Below, piece after piece: positions 17,763 to 26,894 of a stretch of 64,000 nucleotides of DNA. Position 1 is the stretch's first letter; each line of letters starts with the position of its first letter. The notes beneath the pieces are model-generated. The model did no database searches, was not told the DNA's origin, and saw only the letters and a program-made list of their open reading frames with translations. Source of the stretch: an uncultured Acidobacteriaceae bacterium (lineage in GTDB: Bacteria; Acidobacteriota; Terriglobia; Terriglobales; Acidobacteriaceae); NCBI GenBank assembly GCA_937879855.1, contig CALFMO010000007.1:248001-312000 (forward strand), given 5' to 3'. Position numbers and translations under genes: made by a program.

Positions 17763-18836
17763 CTAAGGCGCGTGAGGGATGCTGAATTCGCGTTCCGCCC
17801 AGTTCTTCACGATATCTCTTACCACTTTATCTCCGACGATCTGAGCGGCTTCCAGAGCGGGCATGTAGGCCGAGTAGTTGCCGGAAACCATTTCTTGCAG
17901 GCTTTCCGCCGCTGGCACGCCCGCGGCTTCGCGGTCGTAGTTACTCACCGTGCGCAGAACAACCACGCGCTGCAGGTCAACCCGCCCAGCCTGACTCAAA
18001 AACGTGAGAGCCTGCAGCGTGCCCGAATCCTCCATGGCCGCGACCATGTAGTTTCCTTTGCCGCCGGTGTAATAGCTGGTCCAGGCGTTCGCCCATTCAT
18101 CCATCTTCGAACCATGCCAGAAGGTGCTTGATGACATGGTATCGCCTCTCGCGACGAACGGTGGCTTTAGCGCATTGGGAAAGCCAGTGAATCGTGCCCG
18201 TGACTTGCGCAGGGCATCGGAATCTGCAAGCGGCACATCTTGCGTGAGATGAAACGCCCAGCCGACCAACTGCGCATTCAGCGTGTACATTTCCCCGTAG
18301 TCGTTCGCGGCAGGCTGCTCGTAGGGTGCGCCTTTGCGCAAGGGTACGTAACCAGTCGACCAGTTCGGCGGAATTTGACGCGCGTCGATTTCGAACGCGA
18401 GGTCGCCGTCGATCACATGATCCGCCCAAACCGCCGAGCCGACGGAAACGTCCGCGGGATCGCCGCCGCCGATGCCTGCGACAATCCAATATGCCTTGGT
18501 CAGATCGAAACGCGGATCGAGGCCCAGCGCCATCACGGAGGCAGCGGCCTTGGCAGTACCAACCCCCGTGACTATGCCAAGCACGCCGTCTTTGTTCAGG
18601 CGCACGTGATGATACCCGGAAGGAAGAGGGAGAACTTGGTCTAGATGTTCACGCTCCACCCAAAGCTGATACTCGCCGGGAGTATCGCCTGTATCTTGGC
18701 CGAGTTCGAACATGGTGACCACAACGACTTTGATGCGGACGGGGTCTGCGGGCGCAGTGGATTGGGCGGAGAAGTGGCCGCACAAGGCCACGCACAAAGA
18801 CAGCGTGAGGAAAAAATGTCTAGTCAGACGGCGCAT
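17763..18836 (-). CDS. NUP-family purine nucleoside protein (permease/phosphorylase-like), exported
   Basis: A 357-residue member of the purine nucleoside permease (NUP) family. A signal peptide (RRLTRHFFLTLSLCVALCG) precedes a mature region starting with PVRIKVVVVTMFE. Conserved stretches include GVGTAKAAASVMALG, IVAGIGGGDP and AVWADHVIDGDLAFEID. The fold resembles nucleoside phosphorylases, so an exported nucleoside-binding or cleaving role is as plausible as transport. There are no multiple membrane helices, which argues against a classic permease. ATG 18836 is chosen. A TTG at 18863 directly abuts the adenosine deaminase stop but adds only a charged leader. It is downstream of adenosine deaminase in the same direction, probably one transcript. 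Confidence 0.8.
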   Translation of the reverse strand: MRRLTRHFFLTLSLCVALCGHFSAQSTAPADPVRIKVVVVTMFELGQDTGDTPGEYQLWVEREHLDQVLPLPSGYHHVRLNKDGVLGIVTGVGTAKAAASVMALGLDPRFDLTKAYWIVAGIGGGDPADVSVGSAVWADHVIDGDLAFEIDARQIPPNWSTGYVPLRKGAPYEQPAANDYGEMYTLNAQLVGWAFHLTQDVPLADSDALRKSRARFTGFPNALKPPFVARGDTMSSSTFWHGSKMDEWANAWTSYYTGGKGNYMVAAMEDSGTLQALTFLSQAGRVDLQRVVVLRTVSNYDREAAGVPAAESLQEMVSGNYSAYMPALEAAQIVGDKVVRDIVKNWAEREFSIPHAP

Positions 18837-18863
18837 GCATTCTCTGCGTCCTGCGCAAGTCAA

Positions 18864-19955
18864 TTATCGGGACGTCTTTGCACCTAGTGACTCGCGAACC
18901 TTGGCGTAACCAGGTTTGATGGCGGAATAGATGAAATTCAACCGTTCTTTGTAAGGAAGAAATGCGCTCTTCATTGCATTAATCGTGATCTTCTCAAAGT
19001 CGTCCAAAGTCAAGCCAAAGGTGTTGGCGGCCGCTTCAAATTCCTGGGTCATGGTGGTGTTGCTCATGAGCCGGTTGTCTGTATTTAGCGTGACCCGAAA
19101 TTTTTCCTGGTAAAGAACCTTGAACGGATGCTCGGCCAAGCTCGGTGTTGCGCCGGTGTGTACGTTGCTCAGAAGACAAATTTCGAGCGGAATGCGCTTG
19201 TCGAGAACGTACTGAGCTAGATCGCCCAGCTTCACGGCCTTGCCATCGACGACCGCAATATCGTCGATCAGGCGTGTCCCGTGCCCGATGCGGTGTGCCC
19301 CGCAATACTGAATTGCCTGCCAGATTGATTCTTTGCCATAGCCTTCTCCGGCATGGATCGTGATGTTGAAATTCTCGCGCTGGATGTAGTGAAAAGCGTC
19401 CACATGCTTCTTTGGAGGATAACCGCCTTCCTCGCCCGCCAGATCGAAACCGACCACTCCGCGCGGACGAAAATCGACCGCCAGTTCCGCCATTTCAAGC
19501 GATGTATTCATATTGCGCATCGCGCAAATAATCAAGCCGGAAGAAATCCCGAAGTCCTTCCGCGCGCGTTCCAAGCCCTTCAGCACAGAGGAAACAATTT
19601 GCTGATGGGTCAGTCCCTTCTGGGTATGAAAGACGGGTGCAAAGCGAGTTTCAAAATACACAATTCCGTCTCGACTCAAATCCTCGGCTTGTTCGTAGGC
19701 AACGCGCTGAAGCGCCTCCTCCGTCTGCATCACCGCAATCGTGTGCGCGAAGCCTTCGAGATATTTCGCCAAACTCCCTTGATTCGCTCCTCGAAAAAAC
19801 CACTGGGCAAGGGCCTCCGGATCATTGGTGGGAAGCTCTTTATACTTTGTCTCTTTTGCTAGCTCAATTATGGTGCCCGACCGCAACACACCGTCCAAGT
19901 GCTCGTGCAGAAGGACCTTGGGAAGACTCTTCAATAATGCTTTATCAAATTTCAT
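18864..19955 (-). CDS. add: Adenosine deaminase
   Basis: A 363-residue metal-dependent deaminase converting adenosine (and deoxyadenosine) to inosine. The motifs are in order: HEHLDG (His17 and His19), HAGEGYGKES around 203-212 with the catalytic Glu, RIGHGTRL, and NTDNRLMS, which carries the metal-binding Asp. The NTDNRLMS form is the actinobacterial-like adenosine deaminase variant rather than the adenine deaminase one. There is no signal peptide, so it is cytoplasmic. It precedes the NUP gene and is divergent from the exported peptidase. No clear Shine-Dalgarno precedes the ATG. Confidence 0.93.
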   Translation of the reverse strand: MKFDKALLKSLPKVLLHEHLDGVLRSGTIIELAKETKYKELPTNDPEALAQWFFRGANQGSLAKYLEGFAHTIAVMQTEEALQRVAYEQAEDLSRDGIVYFETRFAPVFHTQKGLTHQQIVSSVLKGLERARKDFGISSGLIICAMRNMNTSLEMAELAVDFRPRGVVGFDLAGEEGGYPPKKHVDAFHYIQRENFNITIHAGEGYGKESIWQAIQYCGAHRIGHGTRLIDDIAVVDGKAVKLGDLAQYVLDKRIPLEICLLSNVHTGATPSLAEHPFKVLYQEKFRVTLNTDNRLMSNTTMTQEFEAAANTFGLTLDDFEKITINAMKSAFLPYKERLNFIYSAIKPGYAKVRESLGAKTSR

Positions 19956-20121
19956 AGAATCAGATCTGCATCATTCATTGGCGTCGAAACGTTGCAAAAT
20001 GATACATCACTTCTGAGCTCACCTCGCTCTGTATAGGCCGCCGCTTGCAGAGTGACCCAGCCCCGCAAAATCCGCGATCGCTATTGGCAGCGCGGCCAGC
20101 ATTAGCTTACTCTACCGGCTT

Positions 20122-22275
20122 ATGCCATTCACGAACGCTCGCTTGGCCATCGCAATCGTTCTGACGATCACACTCACCCCGGCGGCATGGACGCAATCAT
20201 CGTTCACTCTGGAGCAGGTCATGAGTTCGCCGTTCCCCAGCGAACTGGTGGCGGCGACGCGCGGCAACCGCGTCGCGTGGGTCTTTAACGCAAAAGGAGT
20301 TCGCAATGTGTGGGTGGCGGACGGCCCGGACTTCGCTCACACTGCTCGTCAAGTTACCCACTACAGCGCGGATGACGGGCAGCCCATTGCCAGCTTGCGA
20401 CTGACGCAAGATGGCAGAACGGTGCTTTATGCGCGGGGAACCGAACTGAATGAAGCACAGGAGAGCGCGAATCCCGACAGTTCGACGAAGGGTGCCAAGC
20501 AGCAGGTGTTTGCGCTGGACGTGGATGCCAAGCATGCGTCCCCTCGTCTGTTAGGAGAAATGGGCTGCCCCGAGGAGGGCTGCGAAGACATCGAGGTATC
20601 GCCCGACGGCAAGTGGACTTTGTGGTCGGCGAAAAAGAAATTGTGGCTTGCGAGTGTGGATGGCAGGCAGCAGGCCAAGGAACTCGCTTCGGTTCGTGGC
20701 GCGACCGTTCAGCCCAAGTGGTCGCCCGATAGCAGACATATCGCTTTGGTTAGCGAGCGTGCCAGTCACAGCTTGATCGCCCTCTACGATTTCGATGGCG
20801 ACTCTATCCACTATCTCGCGCCGAGCGTGGACAAAGATTCCATGCCGCGCTGGTCGACTGACGGCAAGTGGATCGTCTTTGTGCGCACCGCTGGAGAGGA
20901 GCACAAGGTGCCTCTGATTCCGGTGCGTCCCAAACCGTGGTCGCTTTGGATTGCCGATGCCACAACCGGCACGGGGCGCGTCTTATGGCGAAGCGGCCAG
21001 AAGCCTGAAGATTCTCTGCCCGAACTTACAGAAGCTGGCTCGCTCAATGTTGCCGCCGATGGGCGAGTGATATTTGCTTCCGAGCAGGATGGGCGCAATC
21101 ACTTGTATTCGATTGCCTCTGGCGGGGGTCCTGCGACGCCGCTCACGCCGGGCGATTTTGACGTGGAAGACGTAACGCTCAGCGCGGACAAGGCCTCGGT
21201 GATCTATTCGTCGAACCAAGGGGACGTTGATCGGCGGCACCTATGGCGCGTAGCAGCATCCGGTGGTACTCCGCAGCAGGCGCTCACCAGCGGCGAAACC
21301 ATGGAATGGTCGCCGGTTCAAACAGGTGACGGAAAAAGTATTCTTTGCCTCGGCTCGACGGCAACTTCACCTGCTATGCCATATGAAATTACGGCGACGG
21401 GGCGGAAAATGATCGCCCAGCAGGCTTTGCCCGCCGATTTTCCTTCGGCGTCGCTAGTAACGCCAAGGCAAATAATTTTCCAAAGTGACGACGGCCTGAC
21501 ACTGCATGGCCAGCTTTTTTTACCACGCAATATCCAGGGCAAGTTTCCGGGGCTCGTCTTTACGCACGGCGGTCCTATTCGCCAGATGATGCTGGGCTTC
21601 CACTACATGGATTACTACCACAACGCGTACGCCGAAAATCAGTACCTGGCCAGCCGCGGATATGCGGTCTTATCCGTCAACTACCGCCTCGGCGTAATGT
21701 ACGGGCGTGCCTTCCGCGAAGCGCCCAATACGATCTGGCGCGGCGCCGCAGAGTACAAAGACGTGGTTGCTGCCGGACGGTATCTGCAATCTCTTCCAGA
21801 GGTTGACGCGGACAAAATCGGACTGTGGGGCGGCTCGTACGGCGGATTTTTGACGGCCATGGGACTCGCGCGGAACTCAGATCTCTTCAAGGCAGGAGTC
21901 GATTTCCATGGCGTTCACGACTGGAGTGTTTTTCTTACCGAACGGCCGTACTTTGGCAATCTGGCGCTGCGTCCACCAGACGCCGACGCTGCCATCAAGC
22001 TGGCATGGGAGTCTTCCCCTGACGCCTACGTAAGCACATGGAAGTCGCCGGTGCTGCTCATCCACGGCGACGACGATCGCAATGTGCCTTTCAGCCAGAC
22101 CGTAGATCTAGTGCAGCGGCTTAGAGCGCAGCGCACGCCTTTCGAACAACTCATCATCCCCGACGAGATTCACGGGTTCCTTCGCTGGAAGGACTGGATG
22201 AGAGCCTATTCCGCGACTAGCGAATTCTTTGATCGGACTCTAAAGCGCGGCGAGAAAATCGGTGCCGGCGATTGA
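20122..22275 (+). CDS. Exported S9-family peptidase (acylaminoacyl/dipeptidyl peptidase type)
   Basis: A 717-residue serine peptidase. A signal peptide (about 1-24, ending at AAWTQ) is followed by a beta-propeller of WD40/TolB-like blades up to about 440 (for example SPDGKWTLWSAKKK, SPDSRHIALVSE and STDGKWIVF). The alpha/beta-hydrolase domain carries Ser572 in GGSYGGF, Asp652 in HGDDDRNVP and His684 in DEIHGF, the complete triad. Members cleave small peptides from the N-terminus or acyl-peptides. A role in scavenging peptides in the periplasm is inferred from the signal peptide. It is a single gene, divergent from adenosine deaminase and 199 bases upstream of the efflux operon. Confidence 0.9.
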   Translation: MPFTNARLAIAIVLTITLTPAAWTQSSFTLEQVMSSPFPSELVAATRGNRVAWVFNAKGVRNVWVADGPDFAHTARQVTHYSADDGQPIASLRLTQDGRTVLYARGTELNEAQESANPDSSTKGAKQQVFALDVDAKHASPRLLGEMGCPEEGCEDIEVSPDGKWTLWSAKKKLWLASVDGRQQAKELASVRGATVQPKWSPDSRHIALVSERASHSLIALYDFDGDSIHYLAPSVDKDSMPRWSTDGKWIVFVRTAGEEHKVPLIPVRPKPWSLWIADATTGTGRVLWRSGQKPEDSLPELTEAGSLNVAADGRVIFASEQDGRNHLYSIASGGGPATPLTPGDFDVEDVTLSADKASVIYSSNQGDVDRRHLWRVAASGGTPQQALTSGETMEWSPVQTGDGKSILCLGSTATSPAMPYEITATGRKMIAQQALPADFPSASLVTPRQIIFQSDDGLTLHGQLFLPRNIQGKFPGLVFTHGGPIRQMMLGFHYMDYYHNAYAENQYLASRGYAVLSVNYRLGVMYGRAFREAPNTIWRGAAEYKDVVAAGRYLQSLPEVDADKIGLWGGSYGGFLTAMGLARNSDLFKAGVDFHGVHDWSVFLTERPYFGNLALRPPDADAAIKLAWESSPDAYVSTWKSPVLLIHGDDDRNVPFSQTVDLVQRLRAQRTPFEQLIIPDEIHGFLRWKDWMRAYSATSEFFDRTLKRGEKIGAGD

Positions 22276-22474
22276 TTGGAAGGTCGCATGGGGCTTGGGA
22301 TTAGCAGCCGTGCTGTACAGGGCGACATTTGTAAAGTAATGTGATCCCCTCGGAATCGCCCGTCAATTCTCATATACTGTGGAGTCCGCGCCGTATCTAG
22401 CGTCATCAAATCAGAGTCGCGGACGATCACCAGTACGACTTTCGCCCTACCTGGGTTGGAGAGCAGTTCGATCA

Positions 22475-25400
22475 ATGTGGATTGTTGCGTTAGCCCTTAG
22501 GCGTCCTTATACGTTTGTGGTGATGGCGTTGGTGCTACTCCTGTTGACGCCGCTAGTCGTTCTGCGCATGCCGGTCGATGTCTTGCCCGACATCAACATT
22601 CCTGTGATCAGCGTGGTGTGGCGATACGATGGCCTGTCTCCAAACGAAATGGCCGACCGGATTGTGACCGGCTCTGAACGCTTTCTAACTATCACCGTCA
22701 ACGATATTGAACACATTGAATCGCAATCGTTGAACGGCACCGGGGTGATCAAGATCTTCTTTCATCCAACGGTGAACATCCAGACCGCATTGGCACAGAC
22801 GACGGCCACGTTACAGGCAGCTCTCCGTCAAATGCCAGTCGGGACGGCCGCGCCGCTCATCATCATGTATTCCGCGTCTTCGACCCCGATTGTCCAACTT
22901 GGCTTAAGCAGCAAGACACTCCCGGAACAACAGCTGTTCGACCTTGGTCAGAATTTTCTGCGCACCCAGTTGGCAACTGTGCCAGGAGCTGCGACGCCTT
23001 ATCCCTATGGCGGCAAGATACGCCAGATCCAGGTCGACCTTGACCTGCCGCGGCTTCAGGCAAACGGCCTGTCACCTACCGACATCGTAAATGCGCTCAA
23101 CGCACAAAATCTGATCCTTCCCGCCGGTACCACGAAAATAGGCTCGTTGGAATACCAGGTTGAGTTGAACGGAAATCCGCAAACCATCCCGGATTTGAAC
23201 GCGCTTCCGGTCAAAACCATAAATGGATCGACCATCTACATGCGCGACGTGGCCCACATTCGCGACGGCTTCGCGCCGCAAACCAATATTGTGCGTATGG
23301 ACGGTGTCCGTGGCGCGCTGATGTCGATGCTGAAGGTGGGTAGCGCGTCTACGATCACCATTGTCGAAGGCGTGAAGCACATGGCGGAACGTGCGGCTCA
23401 ATCACTCCCGCCGGAAATGAAGATCACTCCGCTCTTCGATCAATCGCTGTTCGTGCGCGCGTCCATCCGGGGCGTCGTCATCGAAGCGATGACCGCTGCG
23501 GCCCTGACTGCCTGCATGATCCTGCTTTTTCTAGGAGACTGGCGGCCCACGATTGTCATCTCGATCTCAATTCCACTTTCCATCTTCGTATCAATCATTG
23601 TGCTCAGTGCGCTCGGGCAAACCATTAACATCATGACCCTGGGCGGCCTCGCGCTCGCCGTCGGGATTCTGGTGGACGACGCAACGGTAGAAATCGAAAA
23701 CATCGAGCGAAACCTGGCCCAGGGCAAGGAGATGAAGACCGCCATTCTCGATGGCGCGGCGCAAATCGCCGTCCCGGCTTTCGTCTCTACGATTTGTATT
23801 TGCATCGTATTCGTGCCCATGTTCTTCCTGACGGGAGTGGCGAAGTTCCTGTTTGTGCCACTGGCCGAGGCCGTGGTCTTCGCCATGTTGGCCTCCTATT
23901 TCCTTTCGCGAACGCTCATTCCCACGCTCGTGATGTACATCATGCGAGGACACGAGCATAAGGCAGCGGGGCCAAAAACCTTCATGGGACATTTTCAACG
24001 CGGATTTGAAAGAGGATTCGAAAAGTTCCGCGGTGGCTACTACCAGCTTCTGGAAACCACAATCCAGCATCGCGTGCTGTTCGCCAGCTTGTTTTTTGCA
24101 TTCTGCCTGCTGTCGCTGGGCTGGGTGTTCTTCCTGGGGCAGGATTTCTTTCCGTCGGTCGACGCGGGTCTCATACGGCTTCACGTGCGCGGCCGCGCCG
24201 GTCTGCGAGTGGAAGAAACGGCCAAGCTTTGCGATCAGATCGAGCAATTTTTGCATCAGGATCTCCCCAGAGGAGAGATCGTGAACGTTCTGGACAACAT
24301 AGGATTGCCCAACTCGAGCATCAACTTGTCCTACAGCAATTCGGGAGTCATTGGCAGCAGCGATGCGGAGATATTGGTCGGCCTGAGCGCGGACCACCGT
24401 CCTACCGAAGAGTTGGTGCGACACTTGCGCCAAGAATTGCCGCGGCGATTTCCCGGGGTAGAGTTCTTTTTTCAACCGGCGGACATCGTCACGCAGATCC
24501 TGAACTTCGGATTGCCGGCGCCGATTGATATCCAACTGACCGGCGCAGATATGCAGAGCAACTACGGGATCGCCCAGCAGATTGCCAACCAACTACGGCG
24601 CGTTCCTGGTACGGCAGACGTGCACGTGCAGCAGATGCTTGGCCTGCCGACGCTGCATCTCGAAATGGATCGCGATCTCGTGACCCAGGTCGGGATGAGT
24701 CCCCGTGACGTTGCGCAGAGCGTGCTGGTCTCCCTGAGCGGAAGTTTTCAGACCGCGCCCGCCTTCTGGCTGAATCCTAAAAATGGCGTCACCTATTCCG
24801 TGGCCGTTCAGTCCCCGCAGTACCGCATGACATCGCTGCAAGACCTGATGAATATGCCGGTCAATGATCCGTCGGTTCCTAACTCACAGGTGTTGGGTAA
24901 CCTGGTGCGGTTAGCTCCGACCTCGAGGCCGGCGGTGGTCTCGCACTACAACGTACAACCCGTCATTGACGTATACGCCAGCACGCAAGGTCGCGATCTG
25001 GGTGCAGTGGCCAGAGAGACGATGAAAGTTCTGGACCCGTTCATGAACCATCTTCCTCGTGGTTCCCGGATCGAGGTGCGCGGGCAAGTGGAAACTATGC
25101 AGTCCTCTTTCCTCGGATTGGGAATCGGGCTGCTGGGCGCGATCCTGCTGATTTATTTCTTGATCGTGGTGAACTTCCAATCGTGGCTTGACCCGTTCGT
25201 CATCATCACCGCCCTTCCCGGCGCGCTGGCAGGAATCGCGTGGATTCTTTTGCTGACCCATACCACGCTGAGTGTGCCGTCGCTCACAGGCGCCGTAATG
25301 TGCATGGGCGTCGCAACCGCCAATTCGATTCTGATGGTGTCGTTTGCGCGCGACCGGATGCAGGTCGGCGTGCCTGCCGTGCAAGCCGCTCTGGAGGCGG

Positions 25401-25615
25401 GTTACACGCGGGTGCGTCCCGTACTGATGACCGCACTGGCCATGGTGATTGGCATGTTTCCCATGTCGTTGGGCCTGGGTGAGGGCGGCGAGCAGAACGC
25501 GCCCCTGGGTAGGGCGGTCATTGGGGGCCTGATGTTTGCCACTGTGGCAACCTTATTCTTTGTACCCTGCGTCTTTGCTATGGTTCACAGCCGCCGCGAA
25601 GCGCTGGCGAAATAG
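22475..25615 (+). CDS. RND efflux inner-membrane permease
   Basis: A 1046-residue proton-driven pump subunit of the AcrB/HAE family. The first helix (PYTFVVMALVLLLLTPLVVL) is followed by the signature MPVDVLPDINIPVISV. The two large periplasmic loops and 12 predicted helices are in the usual order. GILVDDATVEIENIERNL carries the proton-relay aspartate pair in helix 4. The ATG at 22475 is chosen because it begins right before the conserved helix; a GGAG lies about 12 bases upstream. The substrate cannot be read. It is followed by the adaptor and outer-membrane genes, here in the less common order permease-adaptor-outer membrane. Confidence 0.93.
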   Translation: MWIVALALRRPYTFVVMALVLLLLTPLVVLRMPVDVLPDINIPVISVVWRYDGLSPNEMADRIVTGSERFLTITVNDIEHIESQSLNGTGVIKIFFHPTVNIQTALAQTTATLQAALRQMPVGTAAPLIIMYSASSTPIVQLGLSSKTLPEQQLFDLGQNFLRTQLATVPGAATPYPYGGKIRQIQVDLDLPRLQANGLSPTDIVNALNAQNLILPAGTTKIGSLEYQVELNGNPQTIPDLNALPVKTINGSTIYMRDVAHIRDGFAPQTNIVRMDGVRGALMSMLKVGSASTITIVEGVKHMAERAAQSLPPEMKITPLFDQSLFVRASIRGVVIEAMTAAALTACMILLFLGDWRPTIVISISIPLSIFVSIIVLSALGQTINIMTLGGLALAVGILVDDATVEIENIERNLAQGKEMKTAILDGAAQIAVPAFVSTICICIVFVPMFFLTGVAKFLFVPLAEAVVFAMLASYFLSRTLIPTLVMYIMRGHEHKAAGPKTFMGHFQRGFERGFEKFRGGYYQLLETTIQHRVLFASLFFAFCLLSLGWVFFLGQDFFPSVDAGLIRLHVRGRAGLRVEETAKLCDQIEQFLHQDLPRGEIVNVLDNIGLPNSSINLSYSNSGVIGSSDAEILVGLSADHRPTEELVRHLRQELPRRFPGVEFFFQPADIVTQILNFGLPAPIDIQLTGADMQSNYGIAQQIANQLRRVPGTADVHVQQMLGLPTLHLEMDRDLVTQVGMSPRDVAQSVLVSLSGSFQTAPAFWLNPKNGVTYSVAVQSPQYRMTSLQDLMNMPVNDPSVPNSQVLGNLVRLAPTSRPAVVSHYNVQPVIDVYASTQGRDLGAVARETMKVLDPFMNHLPRGSRIEVRGQVETMQSSFLGLGIGLLGAILLIYFLIVVNFQSWLDPFVIITALPGALAGIAWILLLTHTTLSVPSLTGAVMCMGVATANSILMVSFARDRMQVGVPAVQAALEAGYTRVRPVLMTALAMVIGMFPMSLGLGEGGEQNAPLGRAVIGGLMFATVATLFFVPCVFAMVHSRREALAK

Positions 25616-25664
25616 CTGAGGCAGTCATAAAAGCAACTTACTTAAGGAAATCGAGCAAGCAATC

Positions 25665-26894
25665 ATGCAGACGCAACCAGAGACGATTCATTCAACCGAG
25701 GAGTCGCACCGGACTCCTCCGCAAGTCACGCCGCCGCCGGAACTTCCGCCGGCGCCACCGCGCAAAGCAGTCATCATTGTCGTGCTGGTCGTGGTGGTTC
25801 TTGCTCTGTCAGGTGCCGTGAGCATGTTCAGCCGTATTCGCGCGGGACACGCTCTGGCCAAGGAAACCGAAATCGATGCCGTCCCTACCGTCTCGGTCGT
25901 TCATCCGACCGCAGAAGCGCCCGATGAGGAACTTGTGCTGCCCGCATCCTTGCAGGCCTATGAGGAGTCGCCCATCTACGCCCGCACCAACGGATATTTA
26001 CTGCGCTGGTACAAGGACATTGGCAGCCGAGTGAATAAGGGCGAACTGCTGGCGGAGATTGATACTCCGGAAGTCGATCAGGAATTGTCGCAGGCCCGGG
26101 CTACTCGCCAGCAAATTTCTGCCCAGCGCGATATCGCGAAAATCTCTGCCGATCGTTGGCAGAATCTGCGCAAGACCGACTCCGTCTCCCAGCAAGAAGC
26201 CGACACTCAGTCGAGCGCATACCAGCAGGCCCAGGCGAACCTGGCTGCTGCCGACGCCAGTGTGCGCCGCCTGGAGCAACTGGAATCTTTCAAGCGCGTG
26301 TACGCGCCGTTTTCCGGAGTGCTGGTCAAGCGCAATGTGGATCCGGGCGCTTTGATCAACGCCGGCTCCGGCGGCGTGGAACTTTTTATTCTTGCCAAGG
26401 TGGACCCCCTACGCGTGTTCAGCAACGTTCCCCAAGCCTATTCACCTTCCATTAAGGATGGGACGCCAGCTTACATCACGCTACCCGAGATACCCGGACA
26501 GAAGTTCAAAGGAACGGTGGCTCGCACCGCTGACGCGATCGATCCAACGACGCGCACGCTGCTAACCGAAGTGGATGTTCCCAACAAGGATGGCCGCTTG
26601 CTGCGCGGTTCATTCGGCGAAGTTCACTTCTCTCCTAAGATCAGCACTCAAAAAGTTACCGTGCCCGTGAATGCCATGCTCTTTCGTCAGGAAGGGCCGC
26701 AGGTAGCGATTGTGGGACCGGATAACAAGGTGCAATTGCGTCCCATCACAATCGGCCGCGATTACGGCACTACGCTGGAGATTCTGGGCGGCGTAAGTCT
26801 GCAGGATCGCGTCATCATTAATCCCGCGGATGCCCTGGAGAGTGGTGAGACGGTGAACGTCGCCCCTGAAAAAAAAGAAGGTAACCATTCATGA
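25665..26894 (+). CDS. RND efflux periplasmic adaptor (membrane fusion protein)
   Basis: A 409-residue HlyD/AcrA-type adaptor. A proline-rich cytoplasmic leader (about 1-36) precedes a single membrane anchor (VIIVVLVVVVLALSG), then the barrel-sandwich lipoyl half-motifs (YARTNGYLLRWYKDIGSRVNKGELLAEIDTPE and the matching RVYAPFSGVLVKRNVDPG half). A helical hairpin (about 140-205), a beta-barrel domain and a membrane-proximal domain follow. AAGGAAATCGAG precedes the ATG. Its stop overlaps the outer-membrane gene start (ATGA). Confidence 0.93.
   Translation: MQTQPETIHSTEESHRTPPQVTPPPELPPAPPRKAVIIVVLVVVVLALSGAVSMFSRIRAGHALAKETEIDAVPTVSVVHPTAEAPDEELVLPASLQAYEESPIYARTNGYLLRWYKDIGSRVNKGELLAEIDTPEVDQELSQARATRQQISAQRDIAKISADRWQNLRKTDSVSQQEADTQSSAYQQAQANLAAADASVRRLEQLESFKRVYAPFSGVLVKRNVDPGALINAGSGGVELFILAKVDPLRVFSNVPQAYSPSIKDGTPAYITLPEIPGQKFKGTVARTADAIDPTTRTLLTEVDVPNKDGRLLRGSFGEVHFSPKISTQKVTVPVNAMLFRQEGPQVAIVGPDNKVQLRPITIGRDYGTTLEILGGVSLQDRVIINPADALESGETVNVAPEKKEGNHS

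Noticed and set aside
22349..22378. Promoter for the RND operon (TATACT at 22373-22378)
   Set aside because: There is a good -10 but no -35-like hexamer at any acceptable distance.
23591..24592. A 333-codon open frame antisense to the RND permease
   Set aside because: It is opposite a clearly conserved gene; its composition is that of an antisense shadow (His/Gln/Arg-rich).
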